40,436 nt of DNA from contig JACCXH010000074.1 of the NCBI GenBank assembly GCA_013697245.1, positions 1-40,436 of the forward strand, given 5' to 3'. The stretch is from Bacteroidota bacterium. GTDB lineage: Bacteria > Bacteroidota > Bacteroidia > B-17B0 > Aurantibacillaceae. Position 1 is the stretch's first letter; every line of letters starts with the position of its first letter. A program made the position numbers and the translations under genes. Below are positions 1-8,231 of the stretch, one piece after another. The notes beneath the pieces are model-generated. The model ran no database searches, was not told where the DNA came from, and saw only the letters and a program-made list of their open reading frames with translations.

Positions 1-3000
1 GTAGATGTTGCAGTAACGGTTAAAGAAGGAATAGGATTCACAATTAAAGTAATTGTTTTTGTATTTGAACAACCTAAAGAACTTGTTCCGATCACAGAAT
101 AAGTAGTAGTAACAGTTGGATTAACAATTACTGCCGGACCAACCAATGCACCGGGTAACCAGTTATAAGCAGCAGCACCACTTGCGGTTAAAGTAGCAGA
201 AGCACCGCTACAAATAGCAGTAGGTGTTGCGCTAACTGTTAAAGTAGGTAATGGATTAACATTAACGGTAACAGTTTGTGTGTTTGAACAAATACCATTG
301 GCGCCTGTAACGGTATAATTTGTGGTCGCTATAGGTGTAACGGTAATAGTTCCACCAACAATTGCACCAGGGTTCCAGGTGTAGGTAGTAGCACCGGTTG
401 CGGTTAATGTACTTGATGCGCCAACACAAATACTTACCGGTGAAGCCGATGCAGTAATAGTAGGATTAGGCGTCACAATTAAGTTAACCGTTTTAGTTGC
501 GGTACAACCAAAACCGTTGGAAGCAGTAACTGTATAAATAGTTGTAGTGGCCGGCGTAACAGTAATTGTTCCGCCAATAAGCGCACCAGGGTTCCATGTA
601 TAAGAAGTAGCACCGCTTGAGGATAAAGTAGCAGTGCTTCCTGCACAAATATTAGTTGGTGAAACAACTGCTGTAATAGTAGGGTTAGGATTAACAATAA
701 TAGCTAAAGTACTAGTACTTGAACAAATACCATTAGAGCCGGTAACAGTATATGTTGTATTAATAGCAGGAGAAACCGAAACGGTTGTTCCTACCAATGC
801 TCCTGGATTCCAGGTATAAGTAGTAGCGCCACTACCTGTTAATGTGGTTGAATTACCTGCACAAATAGTAGTTGGCGAAGCGCTTGCATTTACTGTTGGA
901 ATTGGTGTAACAATTAAATTAACAGTATTGGTTGTGGTACAGCCAAAACCGTTAGCGCCTGTAACAGTATAAAGAGTTGTTGCGGCAGGTGTAACAGTAA
1001 TGGTTCCTCCGGCTATTGCTCCTGGGTTCCATGTATAACTTGATGCGCCTGATGAGCTTAAAGTCGCAGAACTTCCAACACAAATGTTTGTTGGAGATGC
1101 AAAGGCCGTAATCGTTGGGTTAGGATTAACAATTAAATTCACTGTTTTTGTGGAAGTACAGCTTCCATTACTTCCTGTAACTGTATATAAAGTAGTAACA
1201 AGTGGATTAACAGTTATTGGATTTCCAACAATGTTTCCTGGATTCCATGTATAGGTTAATGCACCAGATCCGGTTAAGGTTGCAGAGTTACCGCTACAGA
1301 TAACTGTTGGTGAAACCGTTGCATTTACAGTTGGAATTGGAACAACAATAATTGAAATTGTTGCTTGCGAAGCGCAGCCTGATGTACTTCCAGAAACTGT
1401 ATAAGTAGTATTTATGATCGGAGAAACAACAACACTACTTCCTAATAAAGCACCCGGGTTCCATGTGTAAGTTGTGGCCCCAACTGCAGATAAAGTAGCA
1501 GAATTACCAATACAAATTGAAGCAGAAGATGAACTTGGAATAATTGTAGGGTTTGGTGTTACAATTAAATTAACTGTTTGTGTAGTTAAACAACCAAAAG
1601 CATTGTTTCCGGTTACCGAATACAATGTTGTTGCTGCCGGTGAAACAGTTACAGTTCCCCCAATTAAAGCCCCCGGATTCCATGTGTAAGATAGTGCGCC
1701 TGTTGATGATAATGTAGCGCTGTTTCCTGCACAAATATTTGTTGGGGAGGCAACGGCGGTCATAACCGGCCCATTATTAACTGTAACAGAAACAATTGCA
1801 GAGCTTGTACAGCTGGCAGAAGAACCTATAACAGTATAATTAGTAGTAACTAAAGGCGATACAACAACACTTGTTCCAACTAAATTCCCTGGGTTCCAGG
1901 TGTAAGTTGCAGCACCTGAACCTGTAAGGGTTGCAGAATTTCCTGAACATATAGAAGTTGTAGAAGTAGATGCTCCAACAGTTGGATTTGGAACAACGAG
2001 CAAAGTAGAAGTTGTTGAACTAGTACAAGTACCGTTACTTCCAATAATAGTGTAAACGGTAGTTACGGTTGGATTGACAACGATCGAAGGTCCGCTTAAA
2101 TTACCCGGGTTCCAAGTATAAGTCGTAGCTCCAGAAGCTGTAATTGTAGCTGAAGTTCCGATACAAATAGACGGAGACGCCGGTGATATGGTAATACTCG
2201 GTACCGGGTTTACAATTAAACTAATTGTATTTGTAGTGGTACAACCGGCAATATTAACACCGGTAACAGAATATGTTGTTGTAACTAAAGGAGAAACTGA
2301 AATAGAATTGGACACTGTTGCACCGGGATTCCATGTATAACTTAATGCGCCGGATGCACTTAGGGTTGATGAATTACCCGGACAAATTGCCGTTGGCGAT
2401 GCTACAACAGTCAATGTTGGGCCGTTACTAACCGGTACTAATATAGTTGCTGTGCTGGTGCAGCTCCCTACACCACCAACCACTGTATAAGTAGTATTTA
2501 CGGTAGGTGTAACGGTTATAATATTTCCATTAATATTTCCGGGGTTCCATGTAAAGGTTAAAGCGCCAGTTCCAACCAAAGTAGCAGTTGATCCGGAACA
2601 GATAGTACCGCTTAAATTAAATGCAGAAACCGTTGAAGGAGGAGTAACTGTTATTAAAATAGTTGTTGAACTTGTACATGCTCCACTAATTCCTGTTAAA
2701 GTGTACGTAGTATTTGTTGTAGGCGAAACTATAGCTGTAGAACCAATAATATTTCCGGGCTGCCATGTATATGTTGTAGCCCCAATTCCTGTTAATGTAG
2801 TAGAGTTGCCGCTACAAATATTTGTAGAACTTGCAGAAGCTGATACGGTTGAATTCACAACCACTTGTACGGTTTTGGTATCAGAACAAGAACCGTTTTG
2901 ACCTATTACAGTATATATAGTTGTTGCTGCAGGAGTTACCGTGACAGTTGAGCCCGTTAAATTGCCAGGCTGCCATGTATAAGTTGTAGCGCCTATTGCT

Positions 3001-4016
3001 GTTAATGTTGATGTTGCCCCGGCACAAATTGAAGTAGGTGAGGCTGATGCTACTACAGTTGGAGTAGTATTAACTGATACCTGAACGACAGAAGTGTAAT
3101 TTGTTAAAGTGCCACAATTAGATAAATTCATTGTTGCAGTATAATTGCCTGTTGCTGTTGGACACGGACTAGCTGTTAAGCCTGTTGCGGTAAAACCTGA
3201 AGGCCCGGTCCAGTTAACTGTAAATGTTGGTGCGCCGGTTGGGGTAAAACGCCAAGATTCATTTACTGCTGTCCATGGTGTAAGTACATTTCTGGTTGCA
3301 GGCGCAACAACAGTCGTCCCCGCTGCATTCTGAATACCAAGCAAGCCTTTACCATTTTGCCAGGCCGCACAAGCAGAACTGTTTTGGATATTTATCTCAA
3401 TAATATTTGAGGTTTCATGTAAAACGATTTGAAAAGTAGATTGAGGATTATTACACGAATAAAGCGGTACATTGCTCCAATAAGCAACAAATTTTCTACA
3501 AGGTGCAGAACCAGTGATATAAGTTCTTACAAATCCACCAACAGAAGGGTCTACGTCTCTGTAAGGACCACAAATAGTATTGCCCGGATGCTCAATCAAG
3601 TTCGGTAATAAATTATTTACTGAAAAATTTTCTCCTAAATTGGCATTAGCTAGATTAAAAGTGATCTCGCCATTACTACCGGTTAATAATTGGGTAAAAT
3701 TATTTCCAAAATAGCAAAAATTGAAACCGATATTTAATACAGGGCTCCATATATCATCAATAGGCCCAACAGAAGAAATACCTCCCGCGTATGGGAAAGG
3801 CGCATAAGGTATAGATGCAACAGAATAACTTGTTGTTGAATTTACCGGAACAACCGTTGCGGTTAAGTTAGCACATTGGCCCGAACAAATGGTGGTGCTT
3901 GGTCCAGTACCCGCTTGTGCATTAATAGTTGGGGTAGGGCAGGTTTGCGAATACCCAGCGGTTTGCATTAGAAATACTAATGCAAAAAACTGTATAACGA
4001 TTTTAAAATGACGCAT
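1..4016 (-). CDS. Giant secreted repeat protein, SprB/gliding-adhesin-like (3' end cut by window)
   Basis: This frame is open from the ATG at 4016 to the left window edge (about 1,338 codons), so the C-terminus is missing. The N-terminus is a signal peptide (MRHFKIVIQFFALVFLMQTAGYSQ) followed by about 300 residues of non-repetitive, Cys-, Gly- and aromatic-rich sequence. The rest is at least 14 tandem repeats of 70-73 residues with a recurring pattern of ICxGxSxTLTAxGAxxYTW, then NPG and a YTVTG-N-x-C segment. Such Ig/PKD-like repeats are known from cell-surface adhesins of Bacteroidota exported by the type IX secretion system, for example SprB-like proteins, which end in a T9SS sorting domain. 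That domain would lie outside the window, so the T9SS assignment is inference. The following gene on this strand cannot be seen. Confidence 0.85.
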   Translation of the reverse strand, partial: MRHFKIVIQFFALVFLMQTAGYSQTCPTPTINAQAGTGPSTTICSGQCANLTATVVPVNSTTSYSVASIPYAPFPYAGGISSVGPIDDIWSPVLNIGFNFCYFGNNFTQLLTGSNGEITFNLANANLGENFSVNNLLPNLIEHPGNTICGPYRDVDPSVGGFVRTYITGSAPCRKFVAYWSNVPLYSCNNPQSTFQIVLHETSNIIEINIQNSSACAAWQNGKGLLGIQNAAGTTVVAPATRNVLTPWTAVNESWRFTPTGAPTFTVNWTGPSGFTATGLTASPCPTATGNYTATMNLSNCGTLTNYTSVVQVSVNTTPTVVASASPTSICAGATSTLTAIGATTYTWQPGNLTGSTVTVTPAATTIYTVIGQNGSCSDTKTVQVVVNSTVSASASSTNICSGNSTTLTGIGATTYTWQPGNIIGSTAIVSPTTNTTYTLTGISGACTSSTTILITVTPPSTVSAFNLSGTICSGSTATLVGTGALTFTWNPGNINGNIITVTPTVNTTYTVVGGVGSCTSTATILVPVSNGPTLTVVASPTAICPGNSSTLSASGALSYTWNPGATVSNSISVSPLVTTTYSVTGVNIAGCTTTNTISLIVNPVPSITISPASPSICIGTSATITASGATTYTWNPGNLSGPSIVVNPTVTTVYTIIGSNGTCTSSTTSTLLVVPNPTVGASTSTTSICSGNSATLTGSGAATYTWNPGNLVGTSVVVSPLVTTNYTVIGSSASCTSSAIVSVTVNNGPVMTAVASPTNICAGNSATLSSTGALSYTWNPGALIGGTVTVSPAATTLYSVTGNNAFGCLTTQTVNLIVTPNPTIIPSSSSASICIGNSATLSAVGATTYTWNPGALLGSSVVVSPIINTTYTVSGSTSGCASQATISIIVVPIPTVNATVSPTVICSGNSATLTGSGALTYTWNPGNIVGNPITVNPLVTTLYTVTGSNGSCTSTKTVNLIVNPNPTITAFASPTNICVGSSATLSSSGASSYTWNPGAIAGGTITVTPAATTLYTVTGANGFGCTTTNTVNLIVTPIPTVNASASPTTICAGNSTTLTGSGATTYTWNPGALVGTTVSVSPAINTTYTVTGSNGICSSTSTLAIIVNPNPTITAVVSPTNICAGSTATLSSSGATSYTWNPGALIGGTITVTPATTTIYTVTASNGFGCTATKTVNLIVTPNPTITASASPVSICVGASSTLTATGATTYTWNPGAIVGGTITVTPIATTNYTVTGANGICSNTQTVTVNVNPLPTLTVSATPTAICSGASATLTASGAAAYNWLPGALVGPAVIVNPTVTTTYSVIGTSSLGCSNTKTITLIVNPIPSLTVTATS
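130..3060 (-). repeat. Tandem 216/219-bp protein-coding repeats (about 14 units)
   Basis: A conserved W-N-P-G codon block (read on the minus strand) recurs at about 159, 373, 592, 808, 1027, 1243, 1459, 1678, 1894, 2110, 2329, 2545, 2761 and 2971. Spacing is almost always 216 or 219 bp, i.e. 72 or 73 codons, with one unit of 210 bp. Every spacing is a multiple of three, so unit gain or loss by recombination would keep the frame. Units differ at many synonymous positions, so they are diverged rather than freshly duplicated. Confidence 0.9.
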
Positions 4017-4047
4017 AGAATAATTTATATTTTAGTGTTTAATAAGG

Positions 4048-4515
4048 TTATTGAATGGCAATGGTATATTTATTAAATAAGCTAGGGTCTTTAGTATCTA
4101 TTGCTTCAATAGACTTAAGCTCAGCATCAGAAAGGTAGCTATTAGCCGCTTGAATCGTTTTTTTTGCCCCTAATTTGGCTTTTTCTTCTTCGGTTACCTT
4201 ATAATAGTCGGTTGAGCCGGCAGAGTTCTTAGATAAGAATTCAACACTTTTTTCGCGCATTTCGGCGGCAGAACTATAACTTAATTCCTTATTGGTATTA
4301 TATGATTTAATAGAGATAAGCTGAAGCTTTAAAAGGTCTTTAAAATTTTCGGCTGCTTTGGCATCCGTCAATTTCATCGAGTTTTTTTGAACACTTCTTA
4401 ACGCTACACTGTTTTTATTGATAAAAGCCTTTAACAAATCAACATCCTGGGATTTTGAGGTAAAAAAGGTTAAAAAAAGCAAAGAGGCAAGTGCAGTCTT
4501 GGAAAAAATCTTCAT
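4048..4515 (-). CDS. Small secreted protein of unknown function
   Basis: 155 residues if started at the ATG at 4515, which begins a clear signal peptide (MKIFSKTALASLLFLTFFTSKSQ). The frame continues upstream to an ATG at 4596, but that adds 27 residues in front of the signal peptide and is less likely. The mature part is a charged, helical-looking domain of about 130 residues without cysteines; I recognise no motif or family. It lies 31 bp downstream of the start codon of the repeat adhesin, on the same strand, and is divergent from mutL. A periplasmic or secreted role is inferred from the signal peptide only. Confidence 0.65.
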   Translation of the reverse strand: MKIFSKTALASLLFLTFFTSKSQDVDLLKAFINKNSVALRSVQKNSMKLTDAKAAENFKDLLKLQLISIKSYNTNKELSYSSAAEMREKSVEFLSKNSAGSTDYYKVTEEEKAKLGAKKTIQAANSYLSDAELKSIEAIDTKDPSLFNKYTIAIQ

Positions 4516-4682
4516 AACTGTATTTTTATTTTGGATAAATGTAATAAAAAAAGTAATTATCAACAGGTTTTTAACAAATAAACTTTTTAAGTCCAATATC
4601 TCTTTGAGTAAGGCCTTTTTTTTAGTTATTTAGACAAATTTTAGATAATAAATATTAAGTATTTCAAACAATTTATTATCGT

Positions 4683-4690
4683 TACTTTTG
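4683..4690 (+). promoter_or_regulatory. Possible -7 box for mutL
   Basis: TACTTTTG fits the Bacteroidota -7 consensus TAnnTTTG and lies 8 bp before the mutL ATG, which would imply a very short or leaderless transcript. I see no good TTG -33 box at the expected distance, so this is weak. Confidence 0.3.
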
Positions 4691-4698
4691 ATTGATCT

Positions 4699-6531
4699 AT
4701 GTCGAATAATACTATAACACTTTTACCCGATCATGTAGCCAACCAAATAGCCGCTGGCGAGGTGGTGCAAAGGCCCGCAAGTGTTGTAAAAGAACTGTTA
4801 GAGAATGCAATTGATGCCGGCGCAACCCAAATAAAACTGATCATAAAAGATGCCGGAAAATCACTTATACAGGTAATTGATAATGGTAAAGGCATGAACC
4901 CTTTTGATGCCCGCATGTGCTTTGAAAGGCACGCCACATCTAAAATAAACACGGCCGACGACCTATTTGCTTTAACTACCAAGGGTTTTAGAGGAGAGGC
5001 ACTCGCAAGTATCGCTGCTATTGCCCAAGTAGAGCTAAAAACCAAAAAAAACGACGACCTTGTTGGGCAACATATTGAAATTGATGGCGGAAAATTTATT
5101 GCCCAAACAGAATGCCAATGTGCCACCGGAACCACATTTATTGTAAAGAACCTGTTCTTTAATGTTCCGGCCAGGCGAAACTTTTTAAAGAACGATCAGG
5201 TAGAACAAAAACATATTATAGATGAGATCGAACGGGTAGCAATTCCTCATACCGATATTCATTTTATCTTTCAAAGCAATGGCAACGAAATTTTAAATCT
5301 CCCTCCAGGAAATTTAATGCAACGCATAAAATCTTTAATAGGAAGTTACATTCAAAAAGAACTGGTTCCTATTAGCGAAGACACCAATTTTGTAAAGATC
5401 CGCGGATATGTTAGCTTGCCTGAAAATGCTATTAAAACAAGAAAAGAGCAGTACTTTTTTGTCAATAACCGTTTCGTAAAAAACCCATTTTTAAACCATG
5501 CCATTTACGAAGCCTATAAAGAATTAATTACCTACCAATCTCACCCAAGATATTTTTTGTTCTTAGAAATGGACCCAAAAAATATCGATATCAATATTCA
5601 TCCCACAAAAACCGAAGTAAAATTTACCGATGATAAAGCAGTTTACATGTTATTGGTAAGTTCTATAAAACGCGCGCTGGGCAAGGCAAACGTGGGGCCA
5701 TCGCTTGATTTTGACTCTGAAATGAGTATAACCTTAGATGCGCAATCCGAGAACAGGATCATTACTCAACCAAAAGTAAGTTATAATCAAAACTACAATC
5801 CTTTTAACTCTAATACATCAGTTTCTCAAGATAACACTTTACAAAAAGCAAATAAACAACATTGGGAAACCATGTTTGAAGGCTTTAAAAATACCCAGGA
5901 AAATACAATTACCACTACCGATACTTCGCAACAGAACGCGCTGGAAGAATTAAAAAGTGAAGCGGTTAATTTTATTTTTTTTCAACTAAATCAAAAATAT
6001 ATTGTTACAACCTATAATAAAAATGTGTTGATCGTAGACCAACAAAGGGCTCACGAGCGTATTGTTTATGAACATTATTTAAAAACAAAAAAAGAAACAA
6101 AGATCGCCTCTCAACAATTACTTTTTCCGGAGCAAATAGAATTAAGTGCTAATGATTTTACTTTAATGAAAGACCTTACAGATGAATTTAAAATTTTAGG
6201 TTTTGATTTTGAAATATTTGGTAAAAACAGTATTGTGGTAAACGGCACTCCAAGCGACCTGAAGGATTTTAAAATAGCCGAAACAATCGAAAGTATTTTA
6301 GAGACCTTTAAATTAAACACCATTGATACTAAGATAGAAAAACATGATAATTTATGCCGCGCCATTGCATATAATACTTGTATAAAATATGGCAAACACC
6401 TCGAGAATGAAGAAATGCGGCTGATCTTGGAGCATTTAATAAATTGCGAGGATCCTTTGCATACCGCTTCGGGTAAATCAATTATGATGGAAGTAGATCA
6501 CCTTGACATAGAAAAGTTTTTTAAAAAATAA
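4699..6531 (+). CDS. mutL: DNA mismatch repair protein MutL
   Basis: 610 residues, normal for MutL. It couples MutS mismatch recognition to strand removal. The N-terminal GHKL ATPase is complete: E32/N36 in KELLENAIDAG, DNGKGM at 61-66, TSKI at 80-83 and GFRGEAL at 96-102. The C-terminal dimerisation domain starts after a low-complexity linker (about 340-420). At the position of the metal-binding endonuclease motif DQHA(x)2E(x)4E it has DQQRAHERIVYE (447-458), so the motif His is Gln. The usual CPHGRP-like C-terminal motif is replaced around C583 by a sequence with ASGKS. Nicking activity is therefore doubtful. The gene is followed without any gap by a rhomboid protease gene (stop at 6529-6531, next ATG at 6532). 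Confidence 0.96.
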   Translation: MSNNTITLLPDHVANQIAAGEVVQRPASVVKELLENAIDAGATQIKLIIKDAGKSLIQVIDNGKGMNPFDARMCFERHATSKINTADDLFALTTKGFRGEALASIAAIAQVELKTKKNDDLVGQHIEIDGGKFIAQTECQCATGTTFIVKNLFFNVPARRNFLKNDQVEQKHIIDEIERVAIPHTDIHFIFQSNGNEILNLPPGNLMQRIKSLIGSYIQKELVPISEDTNFVKIRGYVSLPENAIKTRKEQYFFVNNRFVKNPFLNHAIYEAYKELITYQSHPRYFLFLEMDPKNIDINIHPTKTEVKFTDDKAVYMLLVSSIKRALGKANVGPSLDFDSEMSITLDAQSENRIITQPKVSYNQNYNPFNSNTSVSQDNTLQKANKQHWETMFEGFKNTQENTITTTDTSQQNALEELKSEAVNFIFFQLNQKYIVTTYNKNVLIVDQQRAHERIVYEHYLKTKKETKIASQQLLFPEQIELSANDFTLMKDLTDEFKILGFDFEIFGKNSIVVNGTPSDLKDFKIAETIESILETFKLNTIDTKIEKHDNLCRAIAYNTCIKYGKHLENEEMRLILEHLINCEDPLHTASGKSIMMEVDHLDIEKFFKK

Positions 6532-7389
6532 ATGAATTTTAACAATCAATACCGGCCGGGGGCATTTGGAGGGTTACCGGTAGTAACCAAGAACATTTTA
6601 ATAATAAATGTTGTGGTTTTTCTTTTAACCATTGCGTTACAAAGCACTCAAAATATTGATTTGGCAAAATATTTGGGTTTGCATTATCCAACCGCGCCCG
6701 ACTTTAAACCGCACCAGTTTGTTACCTATATTTTTATGCATGGTAGCTTCTCACATATTTTATTTAATATGTTGGCAGTATATATTTTTGGTCAGGTTTT
6801 AGAACAGGTGTGGGGCCCAAAACGTTATTTGATTTTTTACATTTTAACAGGTTTTGGTGCCGCATTGGCTCAATATATAGTAATATATTTTTCGGTTGGC
6901 CCTTTAATTGATTCTATTCAGGCAACTCAAAATAACTTAAATGGCGAGTCGATAAATGCATTACTAAATAGTTTAGAATTTCAAAACACTTTAAGTTCTC
7001 GAACATTTCCAATTTATGAGACCTTTGTGGAGCAATATAATAGAGCTATTCAGTCTAACTCGCCAAGAGCATTGAGCTTAGCATCACAATTTTTGTTAGA
7101 TTATAAGAATGAATATTTAAACGGACATGTTGTGGTTGGCGCTTCTGGCTCATTATTTGGATTGTTAGGCGCTTTTGGAATGCTATTTCCTAACCGCCAG
7201 CTGTATCTTTATTTTTTATTTCCCGTAAAAGCTAAGTGGTTAGTGATAGCATATGGCGCTTTTGAGTTATTTTCCGGTTTAAGAAGTAATCCGCAAGATA
7301 ACGTTGCCCATTTTGCGCACATTGGCGGGTTAGTAGTTGGAATTATAATTGTTTTATTATGGCGTAAAGACAAACAACACTTGTATTAA
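6532..7389 (+). CDS. Rhomboid family intramembrane serine protease (first of a pair)
   Basis: 285 residues with about six transmembrane segments. The catalytic dyad of rhomboids is visible: Ser205 in GASGSLFG and His263 in HFAHIGG; the HGSFSHILFNM segment (70-80) is the conserved region around TM2. Rhomboids cleave transmembrane substrates inside the membrane. A loop of about 75 residues (roughly 123-198) between the middle membrane segments is longer than in minimal bacterial rhomboids such as GlpG. It starts directly after the mutL stop codon and is followed 2 bp later by a second rhomboid, so the three genes are probably cotranscribed. The substrate is unknown. Confidence 0.92.
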   Translation: MNFNNQYRPGAFGGLPVVTKNILIINVVVFLLTIALQSTQNIDLAKYLGLHYPTAPDFKPHQFVTYIFMHGSFSHILFNMLAVYIFGQVLEQVWGPKRYLIFYILTGFGAALAQYIVIYFSVGPLIDSIQATQNNLNGESINALLNSLEFQNTLSSRTFPIYETFVEQYNRAIQSNSPRALSLASQFLLDYKNEYLNGHVVVGASGSLFGLLGAFGMLFPNRQLYLYFLFPVKAKWLVIAYGAFELFSGLRSNPQDNVAHFAHIGGLVVGIIIVLLWRKDKQHLY

Positions 7390-7391
7390 GT

Positions 7392-8195
7392 ATGAACTTT
7401 TTTCAAAAAATAAAAAATAACTTCCAGCAACAAGGTGTTCTTACACAGATCATTATTATAAATGTGGCTATTTTTTTAACACTTAATTTAGTTGGCAACC
7501 TTTCTCATTTAAATTTAACACCTTACGTGGCAATGACCATTGGCGTTGATTTTATCTATAAGTTCTGGACCATTTTTACCTATATGTTTGCCCATGAAAA
7601 CCTGGGCCATATTTTTTGGAACATGGTGCTTTTTTATTTTACAGCCCAAATATTTTTTACCATTCTGGGACAAAAAAAAATGCTTTATGTTTATGTTATG
7701 AGCGGTTTATGCGGCGGGGCACTTGTTTTAATTTTAGGCTTACTATTTCCGGCCTCGTTTGGACACTCTTTATTATTAGGGGCGTCAGCTGCAGTGCTTG
7801 GCGTTGGCGCTGTTATGGCCATTTATTCGCCTAATTACAAGGTTTATTTATTTGGCGTGGTAGAACTGCCCTATAAATACTTTTACCTTATCACTTTTGG
7901 GGTAAGCACTATTATTGATCTTTCGGTGAATACCGGTGGTAAGATCTCACATGTTGGCGGAGCATTATTTGGGGTTTTATACGGATATAATTTAAGAAAA
8001 GGGATAGATCTATTTAACCTGAATCTCTTTTCGAGTAAAAAATCAAAACTTAAAGTTGTAAGCAGAAATAACCCGGAGAGTTATAATTCTGAACAGGTTA
8101 TGAATGAAATACTGGATAAAATTTCAAAAAGTGGCTATGACAGCCTGACAAAAAAAGAAAAAGACGAGCTTTTTAAATTGTCACAAAAAAAATGA
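7392..8195 (+). CDS. Rhomboid family intramembrane serine protease (second of a pair)
   Basis: 267 residues. Six hydrophobic segments fill residues 17-200, with the nucleophile Ser132 in GASAAVLG and the partner His187 in ISHVGGALFG, so the enzyme should be active. HENLGHIFWNM (68-78) corresponds to the TM2 region. Unlike its neighbour it lacks the long internal loop but carries a soluble charged C-terminal tail of about 65 residues, probably cytoplasmic. Sequence similarity to the upstream copy is restricted to the core motifs, so this is an old duplication or two separate subfamilies rather than a recent copy. Cotranscription with mutL and the first rhomboid is likely from the 2-bp spacing. 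Confidence 0.9.
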   Translation: MNFFQKIKNNFQQQGVLTQIIIINVAIFLTLNLVGNLSHLNLTPYVAMTIGVDFIYKFWTIFTYMFAHENLGHIFWNMVLFYFTAQIFFTILGQKKMLYVYVMSGLCGGALVLILGLLFPASFGHSLLLGASAAVLGVGAVMAIYSPNYKVYLFGVVELPYKYFYLITFGVSTIIDLSVNTGGKISHVGGALFGVLYGYNLRKGIDLFNLNLFSSKKSKLKVVSRNNPESYNSEQVMNEILDKISKSGYDSLTKKEKDELFKLSQKK

Positions 8196-8231
8196 GGTTT
8201 ATTATTATTTTATTATATTAGTCCTCCGAAA

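Noticed and set aside
634-2901. Several plus-strand open frames of 60-71 codons in the first 3 kb
   Set aside because: They recur with the repeat period of the minus-strand adhesin and are shadows of its codon pattern.
4516-4596. Upstream start (4596) for the small secreted protein
   Set aside because: It would place 27 residues before a well-formed signal peptide; the ATG at 4515 is preferred.
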